Shown: piece after piece, positions 1 through 11,694 of the stretch | Numbering within the stretch: position 1 is the stretch's first letter | How the letters are laid out: every line of letters starts with the position of its first letter | Source: Phocoena phocoena | Lineage: Eukaryota > Chordata > Mammalia > Artiodactyla > Phocoenidae | NCBI RefSeq assembly: GCF_963924675.1 | Contig: NC_089222.1 | Span: 5,648,501-5,712,500, forward strand | Length of the DNA: 64,000 nt | Direction: 5' to 3' | Notes under the pieces: generated by a model | Told to the model about the DNA's origin: nothing | What the model saw: only the letters and a program-made list of their open reading frames with translations | Database searches by the model: none | Translations under genes and position numbers: made by a program

Positions 1-129
1 GCAGGCGGGGTGTTGGAAACACTTCCTCTTGATTTTCCCTCCTCTGTTTCTCAGCTGTTTGCAACCTTCCTGTTGGTTTTCTTCTTGACTACTGGTGCAT
101 TTCTTTCTCGGCCATAGAAGATCAGGTAT
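1..129. other. unassigned flank left of first L1
   Basis: Pyrimidine-rich single-copy-looking sequence with no open frame or repeat that I recognise. It ends at the left copy of the target-site duplication of the next element. Confidence 0.4.
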
Positions 130-596
130 AACTAAATCCTTTTTTTCTTACTTTAAAAAAATAAATTTTTTAAAATTTAACTATTCTTGATTTACGATAT
201 TGTGTTAGTTTCAGGTGTACAGCTTCAGACTCTTTTCCATTATAGTTATTACAAGATATTGAATATAGTTCCCTGTGCTATACAGTAGGTCCTTGTTGAT
301 TATCAATTTTATATATACTAGTGTATATATGTTAATCCCAAGCTCCTAATTTATCCCTCCCCATCCTTTTCCCCTTTGGTAACCATAATTTTGTTTGCTG
401 TGTCTGTGACTCTGTTTCTGTTTTGTAAACAACTTGATTCGTATTATTTTTTTTTAGATTCCACAGATAAGTGAGGTCATATAATATTTGTTTTTCTCTG
501 TCTGGCTTACTTCACCTAGTATAATACTCTTTAGATCTATCTATGTTGCTGCAAATGGCATTATTTCACTCTTTTTTATAGCTGACTAATATTCCA

Positions 597-597
597 T

Positions 598-645
<48 letters not shown>

Positions 646-652
646 GATATAT
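597..652. repeat. (TG)n(TA)n microsatellite inside the L1
   Basis: An alternating TG run (about 606-630) is followed by a TA run (about 630-652). It arose inside the L1 ORF2-derived sequence at the point where the family normally reads a short TATATGT stretch, so it is an expansion within the element. Confidence 0.85.
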
Positions 653-1062
653 ATCTCACATCTTCTTTATCCATTCATCTGTTGATGGGCATTTAGGTTG
701 TTTCCATGTCTTAGCTATTGCGAATAGTGCTGCTATGAACATTGGGGTGCATGTATCTTCTCGAATTAGAGTTTTCATATTTTCTGGATATATGCCCAGG
801 AGTGGCTTAGTTTCCAAAATACCATATAAAACAGCTCATCCACCTCAGTGTCAAAAAAACAAACAACTCAATCAAAAAATGGGCAGAAGAGCTAAATATA
901 TATTTCTCCAAAGAAGACATACAGATGGTCAACAGGCACATGAAAAGATGCTCAACATCACTGATTATTTGAGGAATGCAAATCTCAACTACAGACCACA
1001 ATGAGGTATCGCCTCACACTGGTCAGAATGGCCATGATCAGAAAGTCTACACATAATACATG

Positions 1063-1385
1063 CTGTTTGCCGCAGGACTGTCTGCACTGGAGACAAATGC
1101 CAGGCAACCAAAATAAATGGCCGGCAGCAAGACAGCGGTCATGTACACCGTACAGTCATTTTACTTTGAAGTAGCTGCCATTTACAGAAAAGTTGCAAAA
1201 ATAGTACAAAGAATCCCCATATACCCCTTACGCAGAATCCCCAAATGTCAGTATTTTATTACAATTACTTTATCCTCCCTTTCACTCTCTCTCTACACAC
1301 ATGCACACACACACATATGCACACGTGCACACATGCACAAGCAAATCAGTCATTCACAGCAAGATTTAAAACGCTTCTTATACAA
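1063..1385. repeat. foreign block inside the inverted L1 arm, with (CA)n
   Basis: This interrupts the L1 ORF2 reading, which repeats about 65 bases on both sides. Part of it (about 1180-1260) resembles a widespread old LINE 3'-end sequence (GTTGCAAAAATAGTACAAAG). It includes a CA/CATG-rich tract at about 1294-1340. Origin not resolved. Confidence 0.45.
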
Positions 1386-1620
1386 ATCAAAACTACAATG
1401 AGGTACCACCTCACACGGGTCAGAATGGCCATCCTTAAAAAGTCTACAAATACAAAGAACAAATGCTGGAGAGGGTGTGGAGAAAAGGGAACCTCCTACA
1501 CTGTTGATAGGAATGTGGATTGGTGCAGCCTCTATGGAAGACAGTCTGGAGGTTCCTTAAAAAACTGAAAATAGAGCCACTGTATGATCCAGCAATCCCA
1601 CTAACTAAATCCTTTTCTTA

Positions 1621-2317
1621 AATACCACAGGAAGACTCTTTATTGGAAGGAATTCTAGGAGGTGGGGACATCCCAGGGAAGAAGAATTTACCATTGCAAA
1701 CTTAGTACGGGTCTTGCTTTCTTCTTAATCAGCAGCCCCACTGGGGCAAAATGAGTTGTCTACTGTCATACTCACCAGAGGACATCAGCCCTCAGATACC
1801 ACCAGGATGTTATATTCTGGTAGTAGTTATCCTGCAATGGATATTGGTATTGATTGATTGATAATGATATGGATACTGATACTGAAGAATCTGGGGGTTA
1901 GAAGGGGAAGAATCTGGGAATGAAGACAAAGAATACTCTTGAAGCATAGTGAATGGTGATTCTGGCAGAAGTTGGGATGTACCTACAGAGTATTAAGGAA
2001 AAACCAAAAGGAAGCAAATACAAGCACTTGTTAAAATCGGAGGGGAGTGAGTTGTCCACTGAGCAAGTGGATATTGCAAGAAAGATTGAGATCTGTGGGA
2101 TAGTAAGCTGGTGTGTTGACATTGATGGAATGAGATCTGTTTAGCGTGGGTTCTTCCAAAAAAGTAGAACGTGAGACAAGGACTTATGGAGGTTGTTTAT
2201 TTTGGGAAATGATCCCAAGGGATTGAAGTGTGGCTCTTGGAAGAGCAAAATAGAGAAAAATTAAAGCCAGATCAAGGGTGTGTGATTAAACTGGTTATTG
2301 CTGGGGACATCCCAAAC
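1621..2317. other. unassigned unique-looking stretch
   Basis: No long open frame, splice-flanked exon candidate or repeat family recognised. The short open frames here have no family resemblance that I can name. Confidence 0.4.
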
Positions 2318-2440
2318 TCAAGTCTATTGAGTTTCAGTAGGTCTGTGGTAGGGCCACAGAATCTTCATTTCTGGCAAGTTCTAAAGTGATGCTGAGGCTG
2401 TTAATCCAGGGGCCACACTTTGAGAACCACTTCCATAGGG
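2318..2440 (-). mobile_element. MER5-like hAT remnant
   Basis: The stretch reads as the reverse complement of a MER5-type nonautonomous hAT element: it has the 'TCAGTAGGTCTG' and 'TTCTGGCAAGTTCT' segments and ends in the diagnostic terminal segment 'CACACTTTGAGAACCAC'. Heavily mutated. Identification is from memory of the consensus. Confidence 0.65.
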
Positions 2441-3057
2441 GTGTCAACTCTCCTGCATCTTTCCAAGTGTATCTTGGCAGCCTTTGGCAGGCTTCCAACC
2501 CAGGTAAGTCCTGGGTAAGGTCAACTGTGGTTGACCCACAGTTGGTTGTTGCAGGAGTGACCTAAGCAAAATGGTGAGACATAAGAATGTGAGTCGGCAT
2601 AAAGGATGTCCGGCTCTTTTTAAATACTTTTTTTTTTTTTAAACTAATAATAATTTGTGGTATGCTACATTAGAGAGGAAAATGGAGCTTGTCCCAGTTA
2701 TCCACAGATGACAGGGGAATTTTTCAGGAGTGACTTACTTTTTAAACCAGAGATGCTGCTTCTTGGCATGTTCTACTGTGTTCTAAATGGCTTTTCTGGT
2801 GCTGTGTGAGGGTGTGTATACCTGCGTCTGCAGCTGCAGGGGTCTGTATAACCTGTTAGGTAACCAGAGCGGCAGCCATGGTGGTCAGTGGGCCATTCCA
2901 GGCTCACACTGTGGACTCTGAGAAAATCCCTAAGGTGAGTGAGTATAGAGCCAGGCAATATCCCAGGCCCTGCTACAGTTGAAATCTAACCTGGTATCTT
3001 AAAGTTAGTCTTTAAGAGTCTCAAAATTCAGAGAGTGAGTTCTATTCTCCATTCTAT

Positions 3058-3270
3058 TTGCTGTGATTTCCAAACTTACTGTGCAGAAAACATCACCTGG
3101 AGACTTGCCAAAGGAGCAAATTCTCAGCCTGCCCCTGTTCCTTGCAATTTTCATTCAGTAGGTTTGAGCTGGTGCATGAGAATCTGCATTTCTAAAAGGG
3201 TTCCTAGGGAAATGTTGGTGCAGATGCTCCAAGAATTGCCTTTTGAAAAGCACTGTCTTAGAATTCCTGG
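3058..3270 (+). mobile_element. MER5-like hAT remnant, plus orientation
   Basis: A diverged copy in the opposite sense to the one at 2318. It has 'CATCACCTGGAGACTTG', 'AATTCTCAG' and 'TTCAGTAGGTTTGAG' in the expected order and a terminal 'TTTGAAAAGCACTG' segment. Too decayed to define ends or TSD. Confidence 0.5.
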
Positions 3271-3389
3271 CACCTGCCTGAGGAATCCTGTGGGACCCCT
3301 GAAAGGAACTGAAGGCTCTGAATTACATTGTAATGTAACAGTATACTTTCTGGTATTTGCATCAGAATCTGGGAGGGACCTTGATTTAT

Positions 3390-4180
3390 TTTTACATAAA
3401 AGATCTCAGAAAACCAAAACAAAAGTGAACTTGCTATATTTAATATAGAAAGAGCTTTTATAATTCAGTAAGGAAAAGACGAACACCTTACTAGAAAAAT
3501 GGGCAAAGGTTATGAGCAAGTACTTTATGTGAGCAAAATACTTGATAAAATGAGAAATTTAAAGAGCCAAATAAACATGAAACTTTTTAAGCTTCTCTAG
3601 AAATAATGAAATGAAACAGCATTGAAACACCTCACCTGTTTTCAGATTTACAAAGGTAAATATTTGACTCCCCATTCAGTGCAAAGAGGGTGGGAAAAAA
3701 GGCATTGTTATGAGTGTGAATTAGTGCTGTCTTTCTTGAGAACAATTTGACCATGTGTATCCAAAACAATTAAAATGTTCACATCATTCAACCTAGCAAT
3801 TTTTCTTTTAAGAGTGTGTTACAAGGAAATAATTGGAGATTCATAAATAGATTTATTTACATAAATAATGTTTCAGTGTTGTGCATAATGGTGAAAAATT
3901 GGAAATACTCTAGAGGTCCACCAATGTGAGGAACTGGTTAAATAAATAATAGCCTATTCATAGGTAGTTTACTTTGGGAAAAGCTCATGATCCATTAAGT
4001 GAAAAAAAAGCAGTTTACAGTATAGTTGTGTAGTATTATCCTAATTATGCAAATATAGCAAATATTGATAGTGTTTATCTCTGGGTAGTAGGGATTATGG
4101 ATGATTTAAATTTTCTTTATTAGGCTTCTATGTATATTGTACTTTCTCTAAATTCACTTTCTAATTATTAAAAATGGTTT
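3390..4180 (+). mobile_element. ancient L1M/HAL1-like 3' fragment
   Basis: AT-rich sequence with the order of motifs of old mammalian LINE-1 3' ends on the plus strand: 'AATGGGCAAAGG', 'CAACCTAGCAATTTT', 'TAATGGTGAAAAATTGGAAA', 'GGAACTGGTTAAATAAAT'. No open frame survives. Confidence 0.6.
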
Positions 4181-4239
4181 AAAAATATATGGAAAATGTT
4201 ATTTTTTCAGTTGCACAGTTTTCAGTAACTTATTTCCAT

Positions 4240-5500
4240 TTGAATTTCCTTTCTTCTCTCTGTGAATGCTCTCCCTTGGTGACCTCAGCCAGTCTCAACT
4301 TTAACCCCATCTCTGCTGCTGATGGTCCCAGATCACACCTGCATATGGACCTCTGCTCTGTCTCCAGACCTATGTGTCTGACCGTCCGCTTGACTTTCCA
4401 CCTGAACTATTAACAGGCATCTCACAACTCACATGCTCTACCTGAGTGAGAAGTTCCTTCTTCCTGGTCCTCCCACATCAGTAGATGGCCCTCTCATTCT
4501 TCCAGGAGCTCAGGCCTGGAATTTTTGAGAAGTCTATGATGCCTCTCTTTCTTTCACTTACCACACAGGACCTGCCAGCCAATTATATTGGCTTTCACTT
4601 TAAAATAGACCCAGAATCTGACCATTTTCACCAACTGCCCTGTGATCACCCCTAACAACATGCTGTCTTCTCTCAGCTAGATCACCTCCCCAGCCACCTT
4701 ATTGATCCCTCTGCTTCCATCTTTGTCCCTTATTAGTCTGCTCTCAATGTGGCCCCCCAAGTGATCCTGTTAAAACATAAGACAGGCAATGTCATTCCTC
4801 TGCTCACATCCCTGCCCAGTTTTGCTCGGAATAAGAGCCAAGTCCCTTAGGATAGCCTACAAATCCCTTTAGGAATTGGCCAGTGCACCCACCTCCTTTG
4901 GCCTCACCTCCCATTGCTCTCCCTGTTGTTTTTTTTTTTTTTTTTTTTTTTTTATGCGTTACGCGGGCCTCTCACTGTCGTGGCCTCTCCCGCTGCGGAG
5001 GACAGGCTCCGGACGTGCAGGCCCAGCGGCCATGGCTCACGGGCCCAGCCGCTCCGCGGCACGCGGGATCCTCCCAGACCGGGGCACGAACCCGTGCCCC
5101 CTGCATCGGCAGGCGGACTCTCAACCACTGCGCCACCAGGGAAGCCCTCCTCCCTGTTGTTTTACTGGTCCTTGACCAGTAAAGGCCAGGCCCGTGCCCC
5201 AGGGCCTTTGCATTGGCTGTCCCCTCTGCCTGGAAAGTGCTCACTCAGCATATCGGTCCAGCAGACCTCACTGAACCTCTCTTGGCTACTGGATTGGAGT
5301 GGGAGGTTCTCTCCTTCACGCTTTCTGTTCTTCTTGCATGACTTACCTTTCTTTAAGCACTTACTTATATTTTAGTCATTTACTTCTATCTTCCGTCCCT
5401 TGCCCACTGAATGTAAACTCCATGAGGGCATACATTTTTATCTATTTTATTTTCTCTTACATCCCAGGATGTAGCAGAGTCCCTGACTAATTTCTTCTTA
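4240..5500 (+). mobile_element. L2-like LINE remnant split by a SINE
   Basis: Both sides of the SINE at 4932-5149 continue one old repeat. Left part: 'CATGTCATTCCTCTGCTC..AAATCCCTTT', typical of an L2-like 3' region. Right part: 'CAGGGCCTTTGCATTGGCTG' and 'GAATGTAAACTCCATGAGGG'. The latter segment precedes the L2 3' end in copies I remember. Family name tentative. Confidence 0.55.
4932..5149 (-). mobile_element. CHR-2-type tRNA-derived SINE
   Basis: The sequence begins with a long T run (the A-tail on the minus strand) and ends with the reverse complement of the SINE head ('CCACCAGGGAAGCCC'). The minus strand carries the tRNA-like promoter region including the B-box-like 'GGGTTCGTGCCCC'. The target-site duplication CTCCCTGTTGTTT flanks it (4919-4931 and 5150-5162), showing insertion into the L2-like element. 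Confidence 0.92.
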
Positions 5501-5509
5501 CCTGACACC

Positions 5510-6424
5510 TAGGTCAGAAAAGAAAATAATTAAGTAAAAACACCAACTCCCTCCTCCCACTCTCCCTAAAATTCCTCTCCATTTTTTTGGGTAAAATATC
5601 ATTTATAAGAGGAAAAGTATTAAAAACACACACAAATGACATACTATATATCTATCACTTTTAGCTGGTAACGTTTGTAGTGAGATACTGTGATTTCTGA
5701 CACATATATATCCAGAGCAGAGAAGCAAACACTCACTCGTGATTTCCAGTAAGAACACAGACCTTGAAAATGAGGAGTTCTGCTCCCTTTGACTTACTAG
5801 GTGTTAAGCAGATGGTGTCAGGGATAACTGTATGGAATAGTTAATATTTAAAAAAATAAAATCTGATTGATTAGAAATAATACAAAACAAGTCAGTAACT
5901 AGATTTGGATGTATTTCTTTTGATATATCTAGGAACTCAAATGTCAGGGGTGACACTTGAGTCATCCCAAACGATTGGGTCACCGACTCTGAGTTGCGTG
6001 TATCTACAAAGCAGATGGGTCACCGATTCTGAGATGGGTGTATCTGGCCTCTGCATTTCTTCCTTCGTTACAGAAAGCTCTCTGTCATATCGTAAGAAAA
6101 GAATGTGTATACCTTGATCTTCCTTCCCACTGTGGTCCATCCAGAGCTCCTTGAAACGAACACCCTTGACTGCAGATCTGTGATCCCTGACCCTAAAAAC
6201 AAGTTGGGCTGACTATGTGACTGACAGACACATTTGAGCATAAAATATAGCTATTCTCATAATGTGTTTCATCAGTGGGGACTCGTTCAAACATTCTTTC
6301 CTATAATTGTTTACCCTGGCTTAGTTTTTGTCTGTTGTGAAAGTGTGAAGACATTTAAGTATTTTGAGTTCTCGGTCTGAAAAAAAACGCCACAACTACT
6401 GATTGCTCCATTTACTAAACGAAC
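5510..6424. other. unassigned stretch with a 40-bp period duplication
   Basis: No gene recognised. At 5977-6045 a unit of about 29 bases beginning GGGTCACCGA occurs twice with a 40-base period. The surrounding sequence could be an LTR remnant but I cannot name it. Confidence 0.35.
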
Positions 6425-6957
6425 GTGATGGTTAATTTTATGTGTCAACTTGGCTAGGCCATGGGATGCCCAGGTAGTGGTTTAAACATTATTCTGGGTG
6501 TTTCCGTGAGGGTGTTTTTGGATGAGACTAACATTTGAGTTGGTAGGTTGAGTGAAGCAGGTTGCTCTCCCTAACGTGGGTGAGCCTCATCCAATCAGTT
6601 GAAGATATGAATAGAACTAAAAGGCAGACCCTCCTCCGAGTAAGAGAGAATTCTTCCTGCCTGATGGCCTTTGAGCTGGGGTTTTGGTTTTATCCCACTT
6701 GTAGTTTTGAATTGAACCATCAGCTCTTTCTGGACCTGACATCCTTTGACTGGAACTACGCTTTCAGCTCTCCTGACTCTCCAACTTGCCAGCTCACCCC
6801 GCAGACCTTGGGACTTGCCAGGCTCTGTAACAATCATGTGAGCCAATTCCTTCTCTATCTCCATCTCCATCTCCACCTCCACCTCCATCTTTACTTCTAT
6901 ATCTATCTGTACACATATCCTATTGTTCCTGTTTCTCTGGAGAACCCTTAATAATAC
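6425..6957 (+). mobile_element. ancient mammalian LTR-like repeat
   Basis: The order of segments matches a widespread mammalian interspersed repeat: 'GATGGTTAATTTTATGTGTC' at the start, 'CTCATCCAATCAGTTGAAG' in the middle and 'CTGGAGAACCCTTAATAATAC' at the end. I believe it is an ERVL-related LTR, but the subfamily is uncertain. A hexanucleotide-type run (CCATCT/CCACCT) at about 6858-6895 replaces the usual region near the 3' end. Confidence 0.55.
6856..6898. repeat. (CCATCT)n-like short tandem repeat
   Basis: Seven or so imperfect six-base units (CCATCT, CCACCT) in a row, inside the LTR-like repeat. Confidence 0.85.
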
Positions 6958-7014
6958 AATGGACAATCAGAATTTCTGGTATGGTTTAGGGTAGATAAAA
7001 ATATTTCCTTTTGG

Positions 7015-7200
7015 GTAAAATACCAGTGATGATAATAATATTTGGCTTATTTTATCATTAAATTTTAATATACTACTGTTAATTATTTTAAGTAATTTTT
7101 ATATATAATATATTAATTATATACTGTATATAATATTATATGTAATACATAGTATAATTCTATATCATATATATAATGATGTATATTAATACACATTATT
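7015..7200. repeat. AT-rich low-complexity tract
   Basis: Almost only A and T, with repeated TATATAATAT and TATATTAAT strings. No coding or structural RNA signal seen. Confidence 0.8.
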
Positions 7201-7612
7201 AGTGCCTTACCCATACCTCTTTGGCACCACCAGGCGGTTTTCTGTGGCTATAGGAAGAAAAAGTTCTTGGCCTAACTGGGCAGGCAAGAGTGCCAGGGTA
7301 TTAACACCCTCAGGTGTTGCTCTCAGCCTGTGGCAAAAGGAGTTGATGGGTAAGTACCTCAGCTTCCCCCCTGCCCCCATACTGTGGAACAACCGTGAGA
7401 CATCGCCCCCCAGAGGTTCCCAGCAGGACTGAGCCCTAGTTGCCGGCAGGGGTAACCTTCTCATTGAAACTTGATTAATTTTCTCCCTCTCTCTCTGCAT
7501 CTTACTTCCTGGCTTCCCTCCTGGTTCTTCTTGGGGTAGCCTCAAGACTAAACCACGTGCATTCAAATTCTTGTCTCAGGCCCGCTTCCGAGGGAACCCA
7601 ACTTAAGGTGGA
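7200..7612 (+). mobile_element. probable LTR remnant
   Basis: The end of the stretch ('TCAAATTCTTGTCTCAGG', then 'GAACCCAACTTAAG') resembles the 3' end of old mammalian LTRs. There is no associated internal retroviral region, so it would be a solitary LTR. Family not determined. Confidence 0.45.
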
Positions 7613-7849
7613 GGATCATGTCAACTTTGAATGATGATGACAGGGGCTTTCAGAAGAGTAACTTAAACTACAGGCCCAGGGTCCACCTTACTTTATTAAA
7701 CAACAACAAATCTTCACTGAATGCCTGCTGTGTGCTTCAAATATGAAATTCATAATGCATAATTTTTTGATAAGTTGACCATTGATTTGTCATGGAGCAA
7801 AAAGCATCAGATGAAGGTCACAGAATACTTTTGTTTTATACATTGCCTT

Positions 7850-8211
7850 TTTAAAAAACAATTTGTATTGGGGTAGAGTTGATTTACAATGTTGTGTTAG
7901 TTTCAGGTGTACAGCAAAGTGAATCAGTTATACATATACGTATGTCCATTCTTTTTAAGATTCTTTTCCCATATAGGCCATTACAGAGTATTGAGTAGAG
8001 TTCCCTGTGCTGTGCAGTAGGTCCTTATTAGTTATCTATTTTATATAAAGTAGTGTGTATGTGTCAATCCCAATCTTCCAATTTATCCCTCCCCTGACCC
8101 TTACCCGACAGTAACCATAAGTTTATTTTCTACATCTGTAGCTCTATTTCTGTTTTGTAGGTAAGTTCACCTGTAACCTTTTTTTAAGATTCCACATATA
8201 AGCAATATATA
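7850..8211 (-). mobile_element. 5'-truncated L1 3'UTR insertion with TSD
   Basis: Reverse complement of a cetartiodactyl L1 3' end ('GATTTACAATGTTGTGTTAG', 'TTCCCTGTGCTGTGCAGTAG'). It is flanked by TTTTATAYATTGYCTT at 7834-7849 and 8212-8227 (two mismatches), so this is a separate insertion with no ORF. Confidence 0.85.
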
Positions 8212-8515
8212 TTTTATATATTGTCTTCTGTTTCGTGTCTCTACGAAATGATGACTTAAGTGACTAATACAAATGTCTCATAGTGGAAAATGACTCTACC
8301 TGGAACCTTCATCCAGGAACCAATAGGTTCTAAATGTTTAAAGGTAGACTAGTTTTTAAAACCACCACGGTGTATGAAGAATGGCCTGGATTCACTCATT
8401 TAATGGCTCTAAAACCTCATTCGTGAGTTGAAGATTCCTTTTAATTAAGGAAATTGCTTTTTGAACTTCTTAGTCTCTTGTAAATTTGAAATGAAAGAGC
8501 AAGCTGTAACCACAT

Positions 8516-8829
8516 TTTTTTTTTTTTTTTTTTTGTTGCTGTGCTCGGGCTTTCTCTAATTGCGGCGAGGGGGCTACTCTTTGTTGTGGTGCACGGGCTT
8601 CTCGTTGCAGTGGCTTCTCTTGTTGCAGAGCACGGGCTCTAGGCACGCGGGCTCAGTAGTTGTGGCGCGCGGGCTCTAGAGCACAGGCTCAGTAGATGTG
8701 GTGCACAGGCTTAGTTGCTCCATGGCATGTGGGATCTTCCCGGACCAGGGATCAAACCTGTGTCCCCGTGTCCCCCGTGTCCACATAGGCAGGTGGATTC
8801 TTAACCACTGCACTACCAGGGAAGTCCCA
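8516..8829 (-). mobile_element. CHR-1-type tRNA-derived SINE
   Basis: T-rich start and reverse-complemented SINE head at the right end ('ACTACCAGGGAAGTCCC'). Longer body than the CHR-2 copies, with repeated 'GGGCTCTAG' and 'CAGTAG' segments. TSD TAACCACAT at 8507-8515 and 8830-8838. More diverged than the CHR-2 copies, hence probably older. Confidence 0.88.
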
Positions 8830-8937
8830 TAACCACATATTTTAATATGTTTGTAAATTATGTGTCATTGGGAAACCATTTTAAGATACAAATGACTTCA
8901 TTTTTGTTCAAAAGAGGCCTAAATAGGCATGATAATG

Positions 8938-9180
8938 ATAGTAGTACTGATAGTAGTTAAAATTTATTAAGGGTTTATTCTGTGCCAGGCACTGGGTCAG
9001 CTGTGTATTATTATTAATCCTTACAATGGTTTGCAAAAAAAAAAGTTCTTTTTACCTCTATTTTACATGTGATGAAACTGAGCACAGAGACATGGAGTGA
9101 CTTTGCAGTCATATAGTTTGTGTCAGAGTAGAAATTAAACCCAAGTCATTCTGATTTCAAAGCCTGTGCTTATTTCACAT
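8938..9180 (+). mobile_element. MIR SINE remnant
   Basis: Contains the MIR core order: 'TTCTGTGCCAGGCACTG', 'TTACAATGGTTTG', 'GTGATGAAACTGAGCACAGAGA', then 'GTCAGAGTAGAAATTAAACCCAAGTC'. Ancient mammalian-wide SINE with no clear TSD. Confidence 0.8.
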
Positions 9181-9654
9181 CATGGTGAAGAGACTGTCAG
9201 GTCCTGAACTGCCAATTCCCTATATGTTCCTTGTGTTTCCACTGATATCTGCTCTGTGCTTCTCTGCTGAAGGAAGTTTATCTTTGAATCTACACCATGC
9301 TGTTTGTATTTTTCACATACCATTTATGAGAATCTACTGTTATTGTAAATCCTTACAACTACAGCCTGTGCTCTCCGGAAAATAAAAATGGGTATGCTAA
9401 TTGCCTTGTGTTTAAATGACAAAGAGGTAGTTTAAAAAAATCGGTATGGACCATTTTGCCGTGTGCACTTAAATCTGTGTTAGTGCCTCCTTGCCTCGAG
9501 AATGCCTGATTCTGCTTCCTGCAGGTAGCTGCTTATTACAACGTCAGAAGGAGATGCTGTTAGGCAATGTTATCACGTCAGTTCTCTCTTTAAACTTCCT
9601 TGTGATTCCTCATTGCTTTTTGAAGAAAATATTATATAAACTGGGTGTTCAGAG

Positions 9655-10060
9655 ACTGCTAGCTGTCCACCAGAAACCTGTTTCCTTTTCTTGCTGGACA
9701 CACAGCTGGACTACATTCCCAGCCTTCTTTGTAAGTAGGAGTGGTCATGTGACTGAGTTCTAGCCAATGGGAGGAGAGTAGAAGTGATGGATGTCATTTG
9801 GGGGCAAGGCTTTTAAGAACGGGTTGAAGCCTCTCCACAATTGTTTTCTCTTTTTGACTGTTGCATACAGAAGACAGTGAGGCCCTAAGGCAGGAGTTGC
9901 CAAGTTTTTTCTGGAAAGGGTCAGATAGTAAATATTTAGGCTTTGTGGGATGGTCTCTGTCAATATAAATCTTTGTAAAGTTTTTTACAGCTCTTTAAAA
10001 ATGTAAAAGTCATTCTTAGCTCTCCGAAATACAACCCACATTGTACCCTTTCCCCTTAAG
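9655..10060 (+). mobile_element. old interspersed repeats, probably hAT-type in part
   Basis: Two recognisable parts. One at about 9695-9800 has 'GGACTACATTCCCAGCC' and 'TCTAGCCAATGGGAGG', as in a mammalian-wide repeat I cannot name. One at 9890-10030 has 'GTCAGATAGTAAATATTTAGG', typical of a MER-type nonautonomous hAT element. Both are degraded. Confidence 0.45.
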
Positions 10061-11690
10061 GGATGGTGGAGCCACAGGGTGGAAGGAGCCTGGGTCCATG
10101 ACTCACCATGGGAAGTAGAGGTACCCACCAAGCTAGGTTTCTGCTGGACACTGTTACATGAATGGAAAATAAGTATTTACTATGTCTGAGCCGTTATGCA
10201 TGTTGGGACTTACAATCACAGGTTATTCTACCATAACTAACCTTTTGGGATTGGGCCCAAGCCTCTATCTACACACACATTTCCCCGCTTTTTTTCCTAA
10301 TGCTTCCTACATGTTGGTCAAACTGAAATACCATCTATTTCTTCAGCTCGTAATCTAATTTCTTATTTTTATGGATTTATTTATATACTTTCCTTTTGGG
10401 TATAAAGTTGCTCCATCCTATCCCTGTTTCTTGAAGTCCTTCTCTTCCTTGAAGACCTATGTCAAACGCTACATCCTCTAAGAAGTCTTCTCTTAAACTG
10501 GCAGAAATGTTACTCTACTGTTTCGGGTTTTCATATTTTGTTTTAATTGTCTAGCAGGTATTGTGGCTTTCTGCCTAACTTGATGGTTGTTTGTGTTTAT
10601 GCCTTTATCTTCCCTACCATGTTGTCAGCTTCGAGAGGTCATCTTGGAGGAACCTGCCATGTGAAACGTGGCAAGTACAGGAGCCCCTCACTCAGGGAGT
10701 AGGGTGCATAATCAAGTCTTCAGGCAAGAATTGTGCACAGTCAAAATATCCTAGATTAATCCTTTAGCCAGGCAATAACGTACACTGCTGAGTTTAGGGG
10801 CCAAGTGCACAAACAGTGTTTTATTGAAAAGATTAGATGGTACTCATGACAAAAAGATGCTCCAGTGTGCAGGAAAATGGGACAGGTTGCTCCCTCTGAG
10901 ATCATCTGCTCACTGAGTGGGATGGCAGGGGACAGCTGGCTCTCTTTCTATAGGCGTTCCTGTTTCTTGCTGAATGTATAGTTTTGAATTCACCAAATTT
11001 ACGTATCCACAGGGCCATGACTTCAGTAAATTTGTGCCTTACTTAAATGGCTGAACCGTGTATTTTCTTCTTGTGATAACCATCCTGGGAAAGAGTCATT
11101 TCTTTTGGCACCTTCACTTCAGGACGGGGGGGAAGAAAGAGGCTGCTGGGTTTACCCTTGAACTTCTGAGCTAGGGTACTGTGCTGCAGGATAACTCCTG
11201 GATAAACTGCAAGGGAGAACATCTCCTGGGCTGTGTGCCTGTCCCCGCTGGGGACAACACTGCTAAACACAAAGGGAAAGAAAAAGCCATGTTCAAACCA
11301 GGTGTTTTTGTGTCTTTCTTAAGGTACAGTGGAGATACTATTGAAACACGGAATGCTTTGTAGGTGCTCCTTTTGAAACAAACTGTTTCTTTTAAAGTCA
11401 TTTAATACTGTTCACACAGATTCCTATAGCAGCTGCCAAAGACATGGTGAGAGCTGAAAGGGACGTACCGTGGGGATCATCAGTTTCAAGTCCCTTAATT
11501 TATTTCTTCTCTGTGCATGTTGTCGACGGGAACGTTTGAGCTTCCCTAAACTGATGGAATCATTAACCCCAGAGACTGGGCATACAGGAAGAGCAAAAGA
11601 TGCCTGAGGGTGGCTGGCTGCTAGCCCTCAGACCAACCCGCTCAAGCCAGGTGCAATGATTTCTCCATTTTAAAGTTTCTAATACCCTAA
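10060..11690. other. unassigned 1.6-kb stretch
   Basis: No gene, repeat or RNA recognised. Open frames here are below about 80 codons and overlap on opposite strands without family resemblance. Confidence 0.4.
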
Positions 11691-11694
11691 GTCA

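Larger units (their letters stand above)
130..1620 (-). mobile_element. LINE-1 3' fragment with 5' inversion (twin-primed), with TSD
   Basis: From about 170 to 811 the plus strand reads the reverse complement of an L1 3'UTR and the ORF2 C-terminus. From about 815 the orientation flips: the plus strand now reads ORF2 forward, with a KIYKQL-like start, then the 'MRYRLT..RM' region, up to the 'YDPAIP' region at 1602. The end of the inverted part (GCAATCCCAC at about 1592-1601) overlaps by a few bases the start of the non-inverted part at about 805-811, as twin priming predicts. The whole unit is flanked by AACTAAATCCTTTT..CTTA at 130-150 and 1603-1620, differing by three T. A foreign block at about 1063-1385 lies inside the inverted arm. 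All coding capacity is lost. Confidence 0.85.

Noticed and set aside
6595..6966. Repetitive Glu/Met-rich minus-strand frame
   Set aside because: Arises from the CCATCT-type short tandem repeat read in antisense.
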